A DNA stretch of 64,000 nucleotides from Sphingomonadaceae bacterium. GTDB taxonomy: Bacteria; Pseudomonadota; Alphaproteobacteria; Sphingomonadales; Sphingomonadaceae. Both the position numbers and the translations under genes were made by a program. Positions 35,938-45,776 of the stretch are shown here, in pieces. The DNA is taken from NCBI GenBank assembly GCA_020850455.1, contig JADZEQ010000012.1, positions 53,369 through 117,368 of the forward strand. The letters are read 5' to 3'. The notes under the pieces were generated by a model. The model did no database searches and was not told the DNA's origin. It worked only from the letters and a program-made list of their open reading frames with translations. How positions within the stretch are numbered: the stretch's first letter is position 1; every line of letters starts with the position of its first letter.

Positions 35938-37257
35938 CTAATCTTCCAAAATCAGGCTGTTGTCGCGTGTTTCGGGCAGCAGCCAAGTCGCCACCCCGGC
36001 GGCGGCGATAATCAGCGCGACATAGACGTAAAACAGGCTTTCTACGCCCATTTTCTTGAGCCAGAGCGCGACCAGTTCGACCGTTCCGGCAAAAATTGCA
36101 TTGCCGATGGCATAGGGGAAGGCAACGCCCAACCCACGGATATGCGCGGGGAACAGCTCTGCCTTCACCAGCGCATTATTGGCGCTATATCCTGATTGCA
36201 GCGTCAGCGGGATGAGCAGCAGCGCCGCCGCGACATAGGGCGATGTTACCTGCTGCATCGTCAGGAAAAAGGGGATGGCCGCCAGCGCGCCGCCAATCCC
36301 GAATAGCAAGAGCATCGGCCGCCGTCCGAATCGGTCGCCCAATGCGCCAAAAACCGGCTGCATCGCCGTGAAATAGAGGAGGGCGAAGGCCACGACATAG
36401 GTGGCGGTCGCCTTGGAAAAGCCGACGCTGTTATAGAGATATTTCTGCATATAGGAGGTGAAGGTGTAGGCACCGAGGCCCCCGCCCGCCGACAATATGG
36501 CAACCAAAATCGCGCTGCGCCGGTGCGCGCGCCACAAATGGCGCAGGGTGGATTTGGGCATGCGCGTCTGGTCGAGATTCTCGAAACTTTGGGTTTCGGC
36601 CATCCGGCGGCGCATGACATAGACGCCCAATGCCAAGAGCGCGCCGATGGCAAAGGGGATGCGCCAGCCCCAGGCGCTGAGCTGTTCCTCGCTCATCAGG
36701 CTTTGCAACAGCACCGCGACGAAAATCGCCGCCAATTGGCCGCCGCACAAGGTCATATATTGAAAGCTCGCCCAGAAGCCCCGGTTTTTGCGCGGGGCCA
36801 TTTCGGACAAATAGGTGGCGCTCGCCCCATATTCACCGCCAAGCGACAGCCCCTGTATCATCCGTGCCGCGATCAGGATGATCGGCGCCCACATGCCGAC
36901 GCTGGCATAGCCCGGCGCGATGGCAATCAACATCGACCCGGCAAACATCAAGGCAACCGACAGGGTCAGCCCCGCCTTGCGCCCGCGCCGGTCGGCAAAG
37001 ACACCCATGATATAGGCGCCGATCGGCCGGACGATAAAGCCGACCGCAAAAACCGCCGCTGTATTGAGCAATTTGGCGGTTTCATCGCCTGCCGGAAAGA
37101 AAATCGGCGCGAAATAAATCGCAAAGCTGGCATAAGCGAACCAGTCATACCATTCGACCAAATTGCCCGCCGAACCGGCGATGATCGACCTGAAACGCTG
37201 CGGACTGATGCGCGTGTCGCCTAGTTGGTCGCCTACTTGGTCGCTGGCTTGGTTCAT
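35938..37257 (-). CDS. MFS transporter, metabolite:H+ symporter (MHS) family, KgtP-like
   Basis: This 439-residue transporter has twelve predicted helices. The N-terminal GSAGNLVEWYDWFAYASFAIYF and the loop GVFADRRGRKAGL identify the MHS branch, which includes alpha-ketoglutarate, citrate, proline/betaine and shikimate symporters. AARMIQGLSLGGEYGASATYLSE in helix 5 is also typical. It is likely a proton-coupled uptake system for a carboxylate; the substrate is not determined. Its ATG overlaps the pgeF stop by four bases, so it is the fifth gene of the lgt-midA-GNAT-pgeF-transporter series. Confidence 0.88.
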   Translation of the reverse strand: MNQASDQVGDQLGDTRISPQRFRSIIAGSAGNLVEWYDWFAYASFAIYFAPIFFPAGDETAKLLNTAAVFAVGFIVRPIGAYIMGVFADRRGRKAGLTLSVALMFAGSMLIAIAPGYASVGMWAPIILIAARMIQGLSLGGEYGASATYLSEMAPRKNRGFWASFQYMTLCGGQLAAIFVAVLLQSLMSEEQLSAWGWRIPFAIGALLALGVYVMRRRMAETQSFENLDQTRMPKSTLRHLWRAHRRSAILVAILSAGGGLGAYTFTSYMQKYLYNSVGFSKATATYVVAFALLYFTAMQPVFGALGDRFGRRPMLLLFGIGGALAAIPFFLTMQQVTSPYVAAALLLIPLTLQSGYSANNALVKAELFPAHIRGLGVAFPYAIGNAIFAGTVELVALWLKKMGVESLFYVYVALIIAAAGVATWLLPETRDNSLILED

Positions 37258-38015
37258 GGTCCCACCCCGATCAGGCTGATCTGCCGCCCATAGCCATTTT
37301 CACCATGAATAGTGGCGCGGCGATAGCTGAAAAAATTGTCGGCATCGGCGCAGGTGTCCTGCCCCAAAATATCAATCTGGCGCACCCCTGCTGCCGCCAG
37401 CCGCGCCGCGACATAGGCGGCAATGTCAAAATGGGCATGGCCGACGCGCCCGTCGCGAAAGAAACGGGTATTGTCCCCATCGGCATCGCAAAAGCGCGCC
37501 TGAAAATCCAAATCTACCTCATAAGATGCCCAGCCGATGCAGGGGCCGATGGCGGCGCGGATATGGCTGCGTCGCGCGCCGAGTGCGAACATGGCATCAA
37601 GGGTCGTGTCGGTAACCCCGGCCAGTGCCCCCTTCCACCCGGCGTGCGCCGCGCCCACCACCCCGGCATCGGCATCGGCAAACAGCACCGGCACGCAATC
37701 GGCAGTCAATATGGCGAGGAGGACACCGCGCGTCGCGGTCACCAGCGCGTCGGCATGGGGGCGGTCGACCTCTGCCCATGGTTCGGTAACCGTCGCGCAG
37801 TCGGCACCATGCACCTGATAGACACCGCATAGCGCCGCACCCGGCAACAGTGCATCGGCCGCTATCCGCCTGTTTTGCGCGACCAGTTCGGGCGCGTCGC
37901 CCGACCCCGTCCCGCAATTGAGCGCGGCGAGTTCACCGCGCGACACCCCGCCCAAGCGGGTAAAAAAACCATGCGGCAGTGCGCCGAGCGCATCGCTGGT
38001 CAGAAAGGGGGTCAT
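37254..38015 (-). CDS. pgeF: Peptidoglycan editing factor / purine nucleoside phosphorylase PgeF (YfiH, LACC1 family)
   Basis: This 253-residue protein has the three conserved zinc-site regions: the His in VYQVHGADC, the Cys in LTADCVPVLF and the His in AAHAGWKGAL. RAAIGPCIGWASYEV is also typical. Members act on nucleosides (adenosine deaminase/phosphorylase activities) and in E. coli prevent misuse of L-Ser in peptidoglycan precursors. The position between midA/GNAT and a transporter is a conserved sphingomonad arrangement. Both ends overlap neighbours by four bases. Confidence 0.9.
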   Translation of the reverse strand: MTPFLTSDALGALPHGFFTRLGGVSRGELAALNCGTGSGDAPELVAQNRRIAADALLPGAALCGVYQVHGADCATVTEPWAEVDRPHADALVTATRGVLLAILTADCVPVLFADADAGVVGAAHAGWKGALAGVTDTTLDAMFALGARRSHIRAAIGPCIGWASYEVDLDFQARFCDADGDNTRFFRDGRVGHAHFDIAAYVAARLAAAGVRQIDILGQDTCADADNFFSYRRATIHGENGYGRQISLIGVGP

Positions 38016-38533
38016 AGCGCAGCCATCCAGATGCGATCATCGTCGATCTGATCGCCCACGCGATAGGGGTTTTTGCCGATTTCGGCAAAGCCGTGTCGCG
38101 CGTAAAAACGCTGAGCACGATGGTTTTCGACAAAGACCGACAATAATATCCGCGCCTTGCCCCGCGCGCGCGCTTCGTCCAGCGCCCATGCCATCAGGGC
38201 ATCGGCTGCGCCTGAACCCTTGGCGCGCTCGAGCAGGTAAAAATGGTGGAGTTCGATGCTGTCGCTCGCATCGCCATAATCTTCGGGCAGGGGAAAATCG
38301 ATTGGCCCCAATTTGATATAGCCCGAAATCCCCGCATCATCGCGCCACAGGCGGATTGGCCAGACCGCCGGATTGGCGATTTCGGCGGCGCAGCGCGCGG
38401 GCGGCATCCAGACCTGCAAATGGGCGGCAAGGTCTGTCGCGCTATACATATGGGCAAAGGTTTCGGTCCATGCGCGCGCGGCCATGGCTGCCAGTTCATC
38501 GGCATCGGCGATGCTGGGCAGGCATATTGTCAT
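38012..38533 (-). CDS. GNAT family N-acetyltransferase
   Basis: This 173-residue acetyl-CoA-dependent acetyltransferase has the core GNAT beta-bulge region ELHHFYLLERAKGSGAADALMAWAL, with the pyrophosphate-binding RAKGSGAA. FVENHRAQRFYARHGF is the C-terminal GNAT motif. The acceptor is unknown. The ATG at 38533 overlaps the midA stop (TGATG), and its own stop overlaps the pgeF start (ATGA), so translation is coupled on both sides. Confidence 0.87.
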   Translation of the reverse strand: MTICLPSIADADELAAMAARAWTETFAHMYSATDLAAHLQVWMPPARCAAEIANPAVWPIRLWRDDAGISGYIKLGPIDFPLPEDYGDASDSIELHHFYLLERAKGSGAADALMAWALDEARARGKARILLSVFVENHRAQRFYARHGFAEIGKNPYRVGDQIDDDRIWMAAL

Positions 38534-39591
38534 GGCGCAAAGCCTTCGCTGGCTGGCCAATGCGGGCTGCGTGCGGCGAGCACCTGAAATAATGTCCCCA
38601 TTTCATCACCATGGGTCAGGCGATGCGCCTCCCCCGCTATGGCCGCCGCGCGCGGTGGATGGGCGCGCGCCAGACTGTTCGCGCGCGCATCCAACCCCAA
38701 GGCGCGCAGGAAATCACCCTGTCCGACCGGGCCTTGCACCATCAGCCCGCCACCCTCCAGCGCGGCGCGGAGCGCGCCAAAATCAACATGCGCGGTCAAA
38801 TCGCGGCTGCCCGGTTCGACAAAGGGATCGGCAAATTGGTGACGCGACAGCGCCTGAAAACTATTACCGATGCGCGCACCCATATGGCCATAATCCACCG
38901 CCAGCATCGCGCCGCCCGCCCGCGTGATCAGCTTGGCGATGCCCGTCGCAATGGCGGATGCAGCAGGGCAGGTTTCAATGATGCTGCCCAGCGCTGCGCC
39001 GCGCAGCGCGGCGGGCACCACCGCTTCCATCGGCACGTCGCCATCGCAAGGGGCAAACTGCCCGTCATCGTTCAGGCGGACAAAAACTTCCCGCCAGCCA
39101 TGTTCGCCGCGCCGCAATTGGCGGATGGGCAGCGCATCGAAAAACTCATTGGCGATGAGGATGATTGGCAGGTCGTCGGGCAGATGCTGGATATCGTCAT
39201 GGAAAATTGCACCGGGCACGGCGGCGGCCTGCACATCGCGCAGCACCGGCGATGTTTCGACCAAATGGACGCGGGCGGGCGGGGCGTGCCGCGCCATTAC
39301 GCGCAGCATATCGGCCATCAAAGTGCCGCGCCCTGGCCCCAGTTCGGCAAGCGCAAAATCACCCACCCCGGCGCGTAGCGCCAGATCGGCCGCCCACAGC
39401 CCCAGCATTTCGCCGAACATCTGGCTGATTTCGGGCGCGGTGGTAAAATCCCCCTCCGCCCCCAAAGGGTCGCGCCCTGCATAATAGGCTTGGTTGGCAT
39501 AGGCGATATAATGGCTGAGCGGGATTGCCCCGCCGCGCGCGATCAACGCCGCCAACCGTGCGCCCAAATCGCCGCCCGCTGGTTCAGGCAA
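38530..39591 (-). CDS. MidA/NDUFAF7 family SAM-dependent methyltransferase
   Basis: This 353-residue protein of COG1565 is related to mitochondrial NDUFAF7, which dimethylates an arginine in complex I. Visible features are the N-terminal IPLSHYIAYANQAYYAGRDPLGAEGDFTTAPEISQMFGE and the SAM motif LAELGPGRGTLMADMLR. ETSPVLR and IANEFFDALPIRQ follow. Complex I as target is inferred from the family. The start is a TTG at 39591 that overlaps the end of lgt by eight bases; no ATG is available that keeps the conserved N-terminus. Confidence 0.88.
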   Translation of the reverse strand: MPEPAGGDLGARLAALIARGGAIPLSHYIAYANQAYYAGRDPLGAEGDFTTAPEISQMFGEMLGLWAADLALRAGVGDFALAELGPGRGTLMADMLRVMARHAPPARVHLVETSPVLRDVQAAAVPGAIFHDDIQHLPDDLPIILIANEFFDALPIRQLRRGEHGWREVFVRLNDDGQFAPCDGDVPMEAVVPAALRGAALGSIIETCPAASAIATGIAKLITRAGGAMLAVDYGHMGARIGNSFQALSRHQFADPFVEPGSRDLTAHVDFGALRAALEGGGLMVQGPVGQGDFLRALGLDARANSLARAHPPRAAAIAGEAHRLTHGDEMGTLFQVLAARSPHWPASEGFAP

Positions 39592-40456
39592 CGCTGGCCC
39601 CGCCCGCTATGGGTTCGACGCGCACGCGCCGCCCCTTGGCGCTCCACATCAGCCACAGGCCGAGCAGCATCAGGGGGATGGTCAACCACTGGCCCATCGA
39701 CAGGCCGGTGCGCGCGGCAAATTCGGTCAATTGCGCGTCGGGCTGGCGGAAAAATTCGACGATGAAGCGCGCAAGGCCGATGCCAGCGGCAAACAGCCCG
39801 ACCAGCCAGCCGGGGTAATAGCGTTTGTCGGTGCGCCAGAAACAAAAACTGAGGAGGAGGAGGAGGACCAGCCCTTCCAACCCCGCTTCATATAATTGGC
39901 TGGGGTGACGCGGCAGCATCGAACCCGATTCGGGAAAGATGATCGCCCACGGCACATCGGTAACCCGGCCCCATAATTCGCCATTGACGAAATTGGCGAG
40001 CCGCCCGAGCAACATGCCAAAGGGGACGACGCAGGCGACATAATCGCAGACGCGCAGGAAAGAGAGGGTGTTACGCCGCGCGACATAATATATGGCGAGC
40101 GTCACCCCCATCACCCCGCCATGAAAGCTCATCCCCCCGTCCCACAGCGCGAAAATCTTGGCCGGATTGCTGAGATAATAGGGCAGGTTGTAAAAGAGCA
40201 CATAGCCCAGACGCCCGCCCAATATGACGCCGAGCATCGCGTAAAAGAGCAGATCGTCGATATGGCGGTCGGCCATGGGCGCGCCGGGTTGGCGCACCAT
40301 CCGCTTCACCGCCCAATAGGCGCCGAAGATACCGAAAATATATGCGAGCGCATAAAATCGGATCGGCAACGGGCCGATATGAAATTCGCGCACCAGCCCC
40401 AGATCCTGAAAATTGACATATGACGCGCCAAAAGCGAACAGATAGTGCATCAACAT
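39584..40456 (-). CDS. lgt: Prolipoprotein diacylglyceryl transferase
   Basis: This 290-residue inner-membrane enzyme transfers diacylglycerol from phosphatidylglycerol to the lipobox cysteine of lipoproteins. Seven helices are predicted. The Lgt signature GRLANFVNGELWGR is intact, with GGRLGYVLFYN and the conserved H in MSFHGGVMG. It modifies, among others, the several lipoproteins encoded in this window. The ATG at 40456 has AGGA at a spacing of six; an ATG at 40450 is the alternative. First gene of the lgt-midA-GNAT-pgeF-transporter operon, divergent from the acyl-CoA synthetase. Confidence 0.95.
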   Translation of the reverse strand: MLMHYLFAFGASYVNFQDLGLVREFHIGPLPIRFYALAYIFGIFGAYWAVKRMVRQPGAPMADRHIDDLLFYAMLGVILGGRLGYVLFYNLPYYLSNPAKIFALWDGGMSFHGGVMGVTLAIYYVARRNTLSFLRVCDYVACVVPFGMLLGRLANFVNGELWGRVTDVPWAIIFPESGSMLPRHPSQLYEAGLEGLVLLLLLSFCFWRTDKRYYPGWLVGLFAAGIGLARFIVEFFRQPDAQLTEFAARTGLSMGQWLTIPLMLLGLWLMWSAKGRRVRVEPIAGGASVA

Positions 40457-40520
40457 CTTCCTTCCTGTGGGCTGGCCCCTCATAGTCGGGACAATGCACA
40501 AAAGCCAAGTGGAGAGAAAA

Positions 40521-42233
40521 ATGCCCAGCCCGCTCGATATCCAGATTCAACAAGGCATGGATGCCGTGATTGGGGAGGGGAAGCTGTTTCAACTGGGCGA
40601 GATGGAATCGCGCGGGCAGATGATGCCCTATATCGCCAATGCCCCCGAGAATCTGACCCATTTCTTCGCCTATTTCTGCATGCAGCATGGCGCGGCGACC
40701 TTTTTGGTCGATGGGGAGGAAAGGCTGAGTTTTGCCGACACCTTTGCCGCCGCGCGGCAGGTGGCGCAGGCACTCGTTGAATGCCATGGCATCACCAAGG
40801 GCGATAGGGTCGGCATTGCGATGCGCAACGCGCCCGCTTGGGTCGTCACCTATATGGGCGTCTTGATGGCGGGCGGGGTGGCGGTGCTGCTCAACGGCTG
40901 GTGGCAGGGCGCGGAATTGGCAGAGGGGATCAGGCAGGTTGGCTGCCGCTTGATATTGGCGGACGCGCCGCGCGCCGCGCGCATCGCCGAAGCAGGTGGC
41001 GGGGTCGATGGCTGGCCGATGCTGACCCTGCCGATTGAACAGAAAATCGCCGACGCCGTCGCGCCCATATGCGCGGGCGCGACCGGTGCGGGGGAACTGC
41101 CGCCGCTCAGCGGGGATGATCTGGCAACCATCCTTTTCACATCCGGTTCGACCGGCCAAGCCAAGGGCGCCTATTCGACCCACCGGGCGGTGGTGCAGGG
41201 GACGTTCAACTACCTCGTCCAGACGGCGACCATCCTCCATGTCCTCACCGTTGCGGGCAACCCGCCGGAGGGGCAGGCATCCACCCTGCTCAACGTGCCG
41301 ATGTTCCATGTGACGGGTGAGGTTCCGGTGCTGCTGCAAAGCTTTGCCATCGGGCGCAAGCTGGTGATGATGGCCAAATGGGACGCGGAGGAGGCGATGC
41401 GCCTCATCGAAAAGGAAGCGATCACCTATTTCGTCGGCGTGCCGCTGATGAGTTATGAGATGCTGATCCACCCCAATCGCGCCAAATATGATCTGTCGAG
41501 CTGCAAAAGCTTTGCCGCCGGTGGTGCGCCGCGTCCGCGCGATCATGTGCGCCGCTTGGCGGAGGGGATGGGGGGCGGCCAGCCGCTGCTTGGCTATGGC
41601 CTCACCGAAACCAATGCGGTTGGCTGTGGCAACATCAATGAAAATTATATCGCCAAGCCCGACAGCACCGGCCCGGCGAGCCTGCCGCTGGTTGACCTTG
41701 CGATTGTCGATGATGCAGGGCGCGTCCTGCCGCAGGGCGAAATTGGCGAAGTCACCATCCGTTCGATCGCCAATTTTTCGGGCTATTGGGAAAATGAAGC
41801 GGCGACGCGCGACGCCTTTACCGATGATGCGCGCTTTCGCACCGGGGATTTGGGCTACCTCGACGCCGATGGTTATTTATTCATCGTCGACCGCAAAAAG
41901 GACATCATCATTCGCGGCGGCGAAAATATCTCCTGCCCAGAGGTGGAGGCAGCGCTTTATGCGCATGAAGCGGTCAGCGAATGTGCGGTCTTTGGGCTGC
42001 CCGATGAACGTTTCGGCGAAATTGTCGGCGCGCTGGTGCATTTTGAAAGCGGCAAGGCGGTGGCGCTTGATGCGCTCACCGTATGGCTCAAGGGGCAATT
42101 GGCCGCCTTTAAGGTGCCAGCCAAAATCTGGGTCAGCACCGACCCCTTGCCGGTACTGGGCACCGGCAAGATCGACCGTGTCGCCATCCGCAACCAATAT
42201 CGCGCGGCCTATGCCGCCGAAAGGGGCGCTTAA
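40521..42233 (+). CDS. Acyl-CoA synthetase (class I adenylate-forming enzyme)
   Basis: This 570-residue enzyme activates a carboxylic acid through an acyl-AMP intermediate. The AMP-binding P-loop LFTSGSTGQAKGAYSTH, GYGLTETNAVG, GDLGYLDADGYLFIVDRKKD and the final catalytic Lys in GTGKIDR are all present. It probably uses medium or long fatty acids or a related acid; chain length cannot be read from the sequence. The ATG at 40521 follows GGAGAG; the frame extends upstream but without a ribosome-binding site. Its stop shares four bases with the convergent S46 peptidase gene. Confidence 0.9.
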   Translation: MPSPLDIQIQQGMDAVIGEGKLFQLGEMESRGQMMPYIANAPENLTHFFAYFCMQHGAATFLVDGEERLSFADTFAAARQVAQALVECHGITKGDRVGIAMRNAPAWVVTYMGVLMAGGVAVLLNGWWQGAELAEGIRQVGCRLILADAPRAARIAEAGGGVDGWPMLTLPIEQKIADAVAPICAGATGAGELPPLSGDDLATILFTSGSTGQAKGAYSTHRAVVQGTFNYLVQTATILHVLTVAGNPPEGQASTLLNVPMFHVTGEVPVLLQSFAIGRKLVMMAKWDAEEAMRLIEKEAITYFVGVPLMSYEMLIHPNRAKYDLSSCKSFAAGGAPRPRDHVRRLAEGMGGGQPLLGYGLTETNAVGCGNINENYIAKPDSTGPASLPLVDLAIVDDAGRVLPQGEIGEVTIRSIANFSGYWENEAATRDAFTDDARFRTGDLGYLDADGYLFIVDRKKDIIIRGGENISCPEVEAALYAHEAVSECAVFGLPDERFGEIVGALVHFESGKAVALDALTVWLKGQLAAFKVPAKIWVSTDPLPVLGTGKIDRVAIRNQYRAAYAAERGA

Positions 42234-44314
42234 CGCCGCCCCCGGCGCGGCTGCGGGTTGAGTTCGGCAACGATGCGCGGGGCGGGGTAAATCACCTCCA
42301 GCGCATGCTGGATCGCCATCGTCGACACGACGACGGTGCGGTTGACCCGCCCGTCATAGCCGAAATTGCCGCCGAGCGAATGGATATTACCGTCAAACGC
42401 TGCGCCGATTACCGCCCCGCTGCGGTCGATCACCGGCGAACCGCTGTTGCCGCCGATAATGTCGTTGGTGGTGGTGAAATCATAAACGACATCGGGGTTG
42501 ATCCGCGCGCGATTGGCGGCAAAGCCGCTTGCCAGATCAAAGGGGACATTGCCGGTCGCCCGGTCGAACGTGCCGCCCATATGGGTGGCAAAAGGCACGT
42601 CGCGCCCGCGTTCATTCCACCCGGCAACCCGGCCATAGGACAGGCGCAGGGTGAAGGTCGCATCGGGGTAATTGCTCGCTCCATAAGCGGCAAAGCGCGC
42701 AGCGGCGAGGCGCGATTGCGCCGCCACCACCGGCCCTTCATATTCCGCCTCAAAGCGCGCACGCAGCGCGCGACCTCGCGCATCATTATTGCGGACAAGG
42801 ACAATCAGCGGGTCATCGCTTGCCGCAATCGCCGCCGCGCCCCCCTCCCAAAGCTGACGGCGATAGGCGGGGTCGCCGAGGCGCGTCCCGCTGATCAGCC
42901 GCGCCGCCAACCCCTCTGGCGATTCATTGCCCAGCAATGCGCGGACATCGGCGCTGTCGGCGGTCAGATATTCGCGCGTCTTGGACAACCAAAAACCCAG
43001 ATTCAATTCCTCCAGCCAGGGGTAGATTGGCACCTCCTCCAGCACCCGGCGTTCGGTGCGCGGCAGGTCGGCATCGGCATAGCCGGGCAGCCGTTCGGCA
43101 CTCGGTTTTTCGCGCTCGGCTGCCGCGCGCACCAATGTGCGGGCGTAACCATATAGGTCGCTGCCTTGGCCGGCCCCCGCCTCCAAAAACCGATAGTCGA
43201 GGTAGAATTGCCGATAGGCAGCATCGGCGCGGCCAATATCCGCCCATGGGTCACCCAAAGCCGCATCATTGGCGGCGCGGGCGCGCAAATCCGCCTCGCT
43301 GGCGCGCAACATTGCGGCAAATTCGCTATCATTCAGCGCGCCAAACTGCCCCATCTGCGCCTTGAAGCTGTTTTCAATACCGAACAACAGGTCGGCCCCT
43401 TCGCGGGTGCGCTCGGCATTGCCCGCCATCGCCGCGATAATCCGCCCGCGCAATTCGGACATCAGGATCAGCGACAGCGGCAGGCGCATCTGCCGCTGAA
43501 AATCGCGCTGCGCATCGGTCAATTGGCGCGATGTCGAACCGGGGTTGCCTGCGACAAAGGTGATTTCATCGGCGACAGGGGCCCGCGCGCTCCACGTCAG
43601 CGGCGATGCAATGACCGCCGGGCGGCCATCCTCATACGCGCGCAGGAAGGAAGCATCGAGCGCATAGCGCGGAAAATTGAAATTATCAGGGTCGCCGCCG
43701 AAAAAGGCCGCCTGAAATTCGGGTGCCCAGACCAATCGGACATCGGTGTAGCGGCGATACCGATAAAGCTTATATTGGCCACCGCCATAGAGCGTCACCA
43801 CCTGACAGCGATATTTGGCATGGTCGGCGCATTCGGGCCCTTCCAGTTTTTCCATCTCTGCATCGCGCGCGCGCACCAAGGCAGCGCCCGTCGCCGTGCC
43901 AATGGCGGCGTTGATCCGCGCGGTCACGTCGGTAATCGCGCTCACCACCTCTGCCTGCTGGCCGGGGCAGCGCCGTTCGTCGCTGGCGGCGAGCGCGTTG
44001 AAACCATGCGCCACCAGGTCATTATCCGCGCTCGACAATTGTTGCAGACAGGCGATCGCGCAATGATGGTTGGTGAGGATGAGGCCGCCTGTCGACACAA
44101 AGCTCGCCGAACAGCCGTTGATGCGCACCGCCGCGCCGCGCACATGGTCGAACCACGCCTGATCGGGCGCCCAGCCATAGGCGGCGCGCATCCGTTCGGC
44201 GGGGAATTGGTCAAACGTCCACATCCCTTCGTCGGCGCGGGCTGCCGTGGCTATGGTGGCGGCGGCGATAGCAAAGCCGGTGGCCAGCATCGAAAGCTTC
44301 AGGCGCTGCGACAT
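42230..44314 (-). CDS. S46 family dipeptidyl-peptidase, DPP7-like, periplasmic
   Basis: This 694-residue secreted serine exopeptidase releases dipeptides from peptide N-termini. The signal peptide (residues 1-27) ends in ATAARA. The catalytic His lies in TNHHC (residues 82-85) and the nucleophile in GGNSGSPV near residue 625. The specificity position next to it reads AFDGN. A Gly there is known for DPP7 (hydrophobic P1 preference), while DPP11 has Arg (acidic P1), so DPP7-type activity is expected. The ATG at 44314 follows GGGGA; two upstream starts lack one. Divergent from argG. Confidence 0.9.
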   Translation of the reverse strand: MSQRLKLSMLATGFAIAAATIATAARADEGMWTFDQFPAERMRAAYGWAPDQAWFDHVRGAAVRINGCSASFVSTGGLILTNHHCAIACLQQLSSADNDLVAHGFNALAASDERRCPGQQAEVVSAITDVTARINAAIGTATGAALVRARDAEMEKLEGPECADHAKYRCQVVTLYGGGQYKLYRYRRYTDVRLVWAPEFQAAFFGGDPDNFNFPRYALDASFLRAYEDGRPAVIASPLTWSARAPVADEITFVAGNPGSTSRQLTDAQRDFQRQMRLPLSLILMSELRGRIIAAMAGNAERTREGADLLFGIENSFKAQMGQFGALNDSEFAAMLRASEADLRARAANDAALGDPWADIGRADAAYRQFYLDYRFLEAGAGQGSDLYGYARTLVRAAAEREKPSAERLPGYADADLPRTERRVLEEVPIYPWLEELNLGFWLSKTREYLTADSADVRALLGNESPEGLAARLISGTRLGDPAYRRQLWEGGAAAIAASDDPLIVLVRNNDARGRALRARFEAEYEGPVVAAQSRLAAARFAAYGASNYPDATFTLRLSYGRVAGWNERGRDVPFATHMGGTFDRATGNVPFDLASGFAANRARINPDVVYDFTTTNDIIGGNSGSPVIDRSGAVIGAAFDGNIHSLGGNFGYDGRVNRTVVVSTMAIQHALEVIYPAPRIVAELNPQPRRGRR

Positions 44315-44458
44315 ATATTTCCCCATTTTGTTCAAAAATTACCCCCGCCGCCTGTTTAGCCGCCTTCTGCCTGCGCACAAGCCCCCCAAAAAGGGGTATC
44401 AAGGGGTGGATATTGGCGTGCGTCGCTGTTAGGCGCGCCGCCATAGGAGCCTTTGATC

Positions 44459-45676
44459 ATGACCGATAAAATTCGCCGCGTTGTCCTCGCTTATTCGGGG
44501 GGGCTCGATACCAGCGTCATCCTGAAATGGCTGCAGGTCGAATATGGCTGCGAAGTGGTGACCTTTACCGCCGATTTGGGGCAGGGGGAGGAGTTGGAGC
44601 CTGCCCGCGCCAAGGCCGAGTTGATGGGTATCCGCCCCGAACATATTTATATCGATGATCTGCGCGAAGAATTTGTCCGCGACTTTGTCTTCCCGATGAT
44701 GCGCGCCAATGCGCGGTATGAGGGGGATTATCTGCTCGGCACCAGCATCGCGCGGCCGTTGATTTCCAAGCGACTGGTTGAAATTGCCCGCGAAACCGGG
44801 GCGGATGCGGTGGCGCATGGCGCAACCGGCAAGGGCAATGACCAAGTGCGTTTTGAACTCAGCGCCTATGCGCTCAACCCCGATATCAAGGTCATCGCCC
44901 CGTGGCGCGAATGGAATTTGACCAGCCGCACCGCGCTCATCCAATTTGCCGAGGCACATCAGATTCCGGTGCCCAAGGACAAGCGCGGCGAAAGCCCCTT
45001 TTCGACCGATGCGAACCTGCTCCACACCTCCTCCGAAGGCAAGGTGCTCGAAAACCCGTGGGAGGAAACCCCCGATTATGTCTATTCGCGCACGGTGAAT
45101 CCGGAGGATGCGCCCGATGCCGCCGAATATATCACCATCGACTTTGAACGGGGCGATGGCGTGGCACTCAACGGGCAGGCGATGTCGCCCGCAACCTTGC
45201 TCGCGGCCTTGAACGATCTGGGGCGCAAGCATGGGATTGGCCGGCTCGACCTCGTCGAAAATCGCTTCGTCGGCATGAAATCGCGCGGCATGTATGAAAC
45301 CCCGGGCGGGGAAATTTATGCGCGCGCGCACCGTGGCATTGAATCGATTACGCTCGACCGTGGGGCGGCGCACCTCAAAGACGAACTCATGCCCAAATAT
45401 GCCGAACTCATCTATAACGGCTTTTGGTTCGCCCCCGAACGCGAAATGCTGCAAGCTGCGATCGACCATAGTCAGCAAAAGGTGACAGGGACGGTGCGGC
45501 TGAAACTCTACAAGGGTAATGCCAGCGTGGTTGGGCGCAAATCGCCGCACAGCCTCTACAGCGAAGCGCATGTGACCTTTGAGGATGACGCCGGGGCCTA
45601 TGACCAAAAGGATGCGGCGGGCTTCATCAAATTGAACGCGCTGCGCCTGCGCCTGCTCGCCAAGCGCGACCGTTAA
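44459..45676 (+). CDS. argG: Argininosuccinate synthase
   Basis: This 405-residue enzyme condenses citrulline and aspartate with ATP in arginine synthesis. The ATP-binding [12 protein letters not shown] is near residue 11, and [23 protein letters not shown] and [17 protein letters not shown] segments are in place (here [13 protein letters not shown]). Length is typical. The ATG at 44459 follows AGGAG. The other arginine genes in the window, argD-argF, lie 3 kb downstream, separated by an S9 peptidase and dps, all on the same strand. Confidence 0.97.
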   Translation: MTDKIRRVVLAYSGGLDTSVILKWLQVEYGCEVVTFTADLGQGEELEPARAKAELMGIRPEHIYIDDLREEFVRDFVFPMMRANARYEGDYLLGTSIARPLISKRLVEIARETGADAVAHGATGKGNDQVRFELSAYALNPDIKVIAPWREWNLTSRTALIQFAEAHQIPVPKDKRGESPFSTDANLLHTSSEGKVLENPWEETPDYVYSRTVNPEDAPDAAEYITIDFERGDGVALNGQAMSPATLLAALNDLGRKHGIGRLDLVENRFVGMKSRGMYETPGGEIYARAHRGIESITLDRGAAHLKDELMPKYAELIYNGFWFAPEREMLQAAIDHSQQKVTGTVRLKLYKGNASVVGRKSPHSLYSEAHVTFEDDAGAYDQKDAAGFIKLNALRLRLLAKRDR

Positions 45677-45776
45677 GGGGCGCTGCGACTACATTTGTCT
45701 TTCCCGCCTTGTCTTTGGGTGCGATGCGGCCTAGCCAGCCAATATGCCGGGGGCCGGTCATGGGAAAGGGGCAGAT

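Noticed and set aside
40071..41546. 491-codon minus-strand frame across the acyl-CoA synthetase
   Set aside because: It is antisense to a clear enzyme gene, and part of it enters lgt in the wrong frame.
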